Both the position numbers and the translations under genes were made by a program. 64,000 bases of DNA from Diplonema japonicum (Eukaryota; Euglenozoa; Diplonemea; Diplonemida; Diplonemidae): assembly GCA_964019335.1 (NCBI GenBank), contig OZ025760.1, positions 1-64,000 on the forward strand, written 5' to 3'. This document shows, piece by piece, positions 62,865 through 64,000 of this stretch. Below the pieces are notes generated by a model that made no database searches, was not told the DNA's origin, and was given only the letters and a program-made list of their open reading frames with translations. Positions within the stretch are counted from its first letter, which is position 1. Each line of letters starts with the position of its first letter.

Positions 62865-63722
62865 TTACACCCTCCTGACAGCCCCGCCGTCACCCAGCGC
62901 TGTGTTCAGATGGTTCAGAATCCGTGAAAAGCTCTCCAGCTGTTCCGGCGGCGGCGACATCTCAAGCAGCACCTCTCTAGCAGAAGCAACTGCTGTCTCC
63001 TTGGAGTGGATGGAGGCGGCGAGTGTGGCGTGCTCTGATGTTAGGGTGCTGATGTTGCCCTCCATCTTGCAGCGTATCTGGTTCACCCGCAGCTCCGTTT
63101 CTTCAGAAAGCTGGCGCATCACCTCAAGGGAGTGGTCCTGCACACCCTTCAGGCGTGAAGTGTGTTCGGCTTTGAGCTCAGCCATCTGTTCTTGGTGGCG
63201 ATCTTCAAGTGCTGTTTGAGCACGCCGTGCTGCTTCTATCATAGCTGTTTGCACTCTCTGTGGGTCATCTACAGAATCGAGAAGGTTTTGAAGCCTGCAC
63301 TTTAACTGGTCGTTTTCTTTCACCAGGTTTGTCACCATCTCTTCTGTTTCTTTCTTGAACTCGACATAGATCTTTTCCTGTTCACAATGGTTTTCCAACA
63401 GCTTTGTCTTGTAGCTCTTCTGCTTTTCCATTACCAAATTCTCCGCGGCGCCGGTGACCGACTCCAGCTCCCTGCTCCACTCCATCCTTTTCTGCACCAT
63501 CTCCTTCTGTATCTTCTCCACCTCCTTGGCCCTTGCTTCTTCCCGTTCCCTTCCTTTATTTCGTTCGCCTTCCAGCGCCTCCGTGAACACCTCCTTTAGT
63601 TTTTGTTTCTCTTCCCCTAGGCTTTTCACCATCATCTTCAGCCTTTGAATCTCACGGAGGGCACCCCCTAAGGTGGCAGGGGGCACACTTGATACATACG
63701 GTGCTAAGCCCAACGCATCCAT
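62865..63722 (-). CDS. Coiled-coil protein, function unknown
   Basis: 285 residues, complete with an ATG at 63722 following an A-rich and G-rich leader. After about 20 residues it is almost continuous coiled coil (ALREIQRLKMMVKSLGEEKQ to about 235), broken near 140-155 (LLDSVDDPQRV). It ends with a small helical domain (SPPPEQLESFSRILNHLNTA). No membrane helix or enzyme motif. Structural or ciliary roles are common for such proteins, but nothing here decides. It is the first gene seen in the minus-strand array at this window edge. Confidence 0.7.
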   Translation of the reverse strand: MDALGLAPYVSSVPPATLGGALREIQRLKMMVKSLGEEKQKLKEVFTEALEGERNKGREREEARAKEVEKIQKEMVQKRMEWSRELESVTGAAENLVMEKQKSYKTKLLENHCEQEKIYVEFKKETEEMVTNLVKENDQLKCRLQNLLDSVDDPQRVQTAMIEAARRAQTALEDRHQEQMAELKAEHTSRLKGVQDHSLEVMRQLSEETELRVNQIRCKMEGNISTLTSEHATLAASIHSKETAVASAREVLLEMSPPPEQLESFSRILNHLNTALGDGGAVRRV

Positions 63723-64000
63723 TTCCCCCCCTTTTTTTTTTTTTTTTTCCGTTCCTAAATGTGAATAAAGGGGCGGGAATTTAAAAAAAAAAAAAAAAAA
63801 AAGAGTTTTTGGTAATCAGTGAACAGAGGGTTCTTCTTTGACGCAACATGAGAGGTTGCACAGGGGGTGCCGTGCCTCTTAGTTTTCGGATTTATCTTGC
63901 AACTCCTCATCAAGCAAGGGGGGAAGGGAGGGGGAAGGGGGAGAAGTAAAAATATCGATACATCTTCTTTTTTTTTCTTTTTCTCTTCTTCTGGTGTGAA

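Noticed and set aside
1-64000. CRISPR array, rRNA operon, bacterial operons
   Set aside because: No spaced direct repeats, no rRNA signature, and introns throughout show a eukaryotic nuclear sequence.

Overview
This window looks like nuclear DNA of a flagellated protist. The evidence is short GT-AG spliceosomal introns, a Pol III-type tRNA gene, the splicing factor PRPF38A, the ciliary microtubule inner protein CFAP161, PTEN and AGC-kinase signalling proteins, and several modular type I membrane glycoproteins. Every gene I can support lies on the minus strand, from about 63.7 kb down to 4.3 kb. Where no mobile DNA intervenes, the gaps between stop and next start are mostly 64-270 bp, and pyrimidine-rich AG acceptors sit just before several ATGs. 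Such an arrangement is known from lineages with polycistronic transcription and spliced-leader trans-splicing (Euglenozoa, dinoflagellates and relatives). The L1Tc/ingi-like retrotransposon plan (2A-like peptide, APE endonuclease, RT, RNase H) would suit a euglenozoan such as a diplonemid. That lineage call is inference; no spliced leader or rRNA is present to confirm it.

Layout: 1-4065 holds retroelement-like DNA: an AlkB-type dioxygenase ORF abutting an 8-bp satellite, and a two-ORF unit with a catalytically dead OTU-like domain. The two share a 41-nt upstream repeat. 4256-22398 is a dense array: twin-vWA adhesin, ELAPOR1-like MRH receptor (10 exons), PRPF38A (3 exons), PPR-like helical protein, a small Cys-containing protein, a tail-anchored coiled-coil/ankyrin protein, a Cys-rich receptor, a CFAP161-calcyphosin fusion and a two-TM protein. 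22399-28357 is gene-poor, homopolymer-rich DNA with a decayed piggyBac (intact TTAA/TIR ends) and a second inverted-repeat element. 28358-42184 resumes the array: PH-PTEN, a 2331-aa modular adhesin, a globin-PH-CAP-Gly-AGC kinase, a small unknown protein, protein-L-isoaspartate methyltransferase and a tRNA. 42628-48793 is an apparently intact non-LTR retrotransposon. 48794-57266 is homopolymer-rich DNA with a family of perfect-hairpin MITEs and a recombinase-like fragment. 57267-63722 carries a cyclase-like receptor, a dual-specificity phosphatase (3 exons) and a coiled-coil protein.

I resolved 16 introns (34-104 bp). Splicing them restores reading frames and family-conserved sequence across the junctions, and 14 of 16 begin GTATG or GTGTG. 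The strongest candidate for something undescribed is the globin-PH-CAP-Gly-AGC kinase with an N-terminal myristoylation-type sequence. It suggests a heme- or gas-responsive kinase tied to membranes and microtubules. The pseudo-OTU and AlkB retroelement ORFs and the hairpin MITE family are the next most unusual items.
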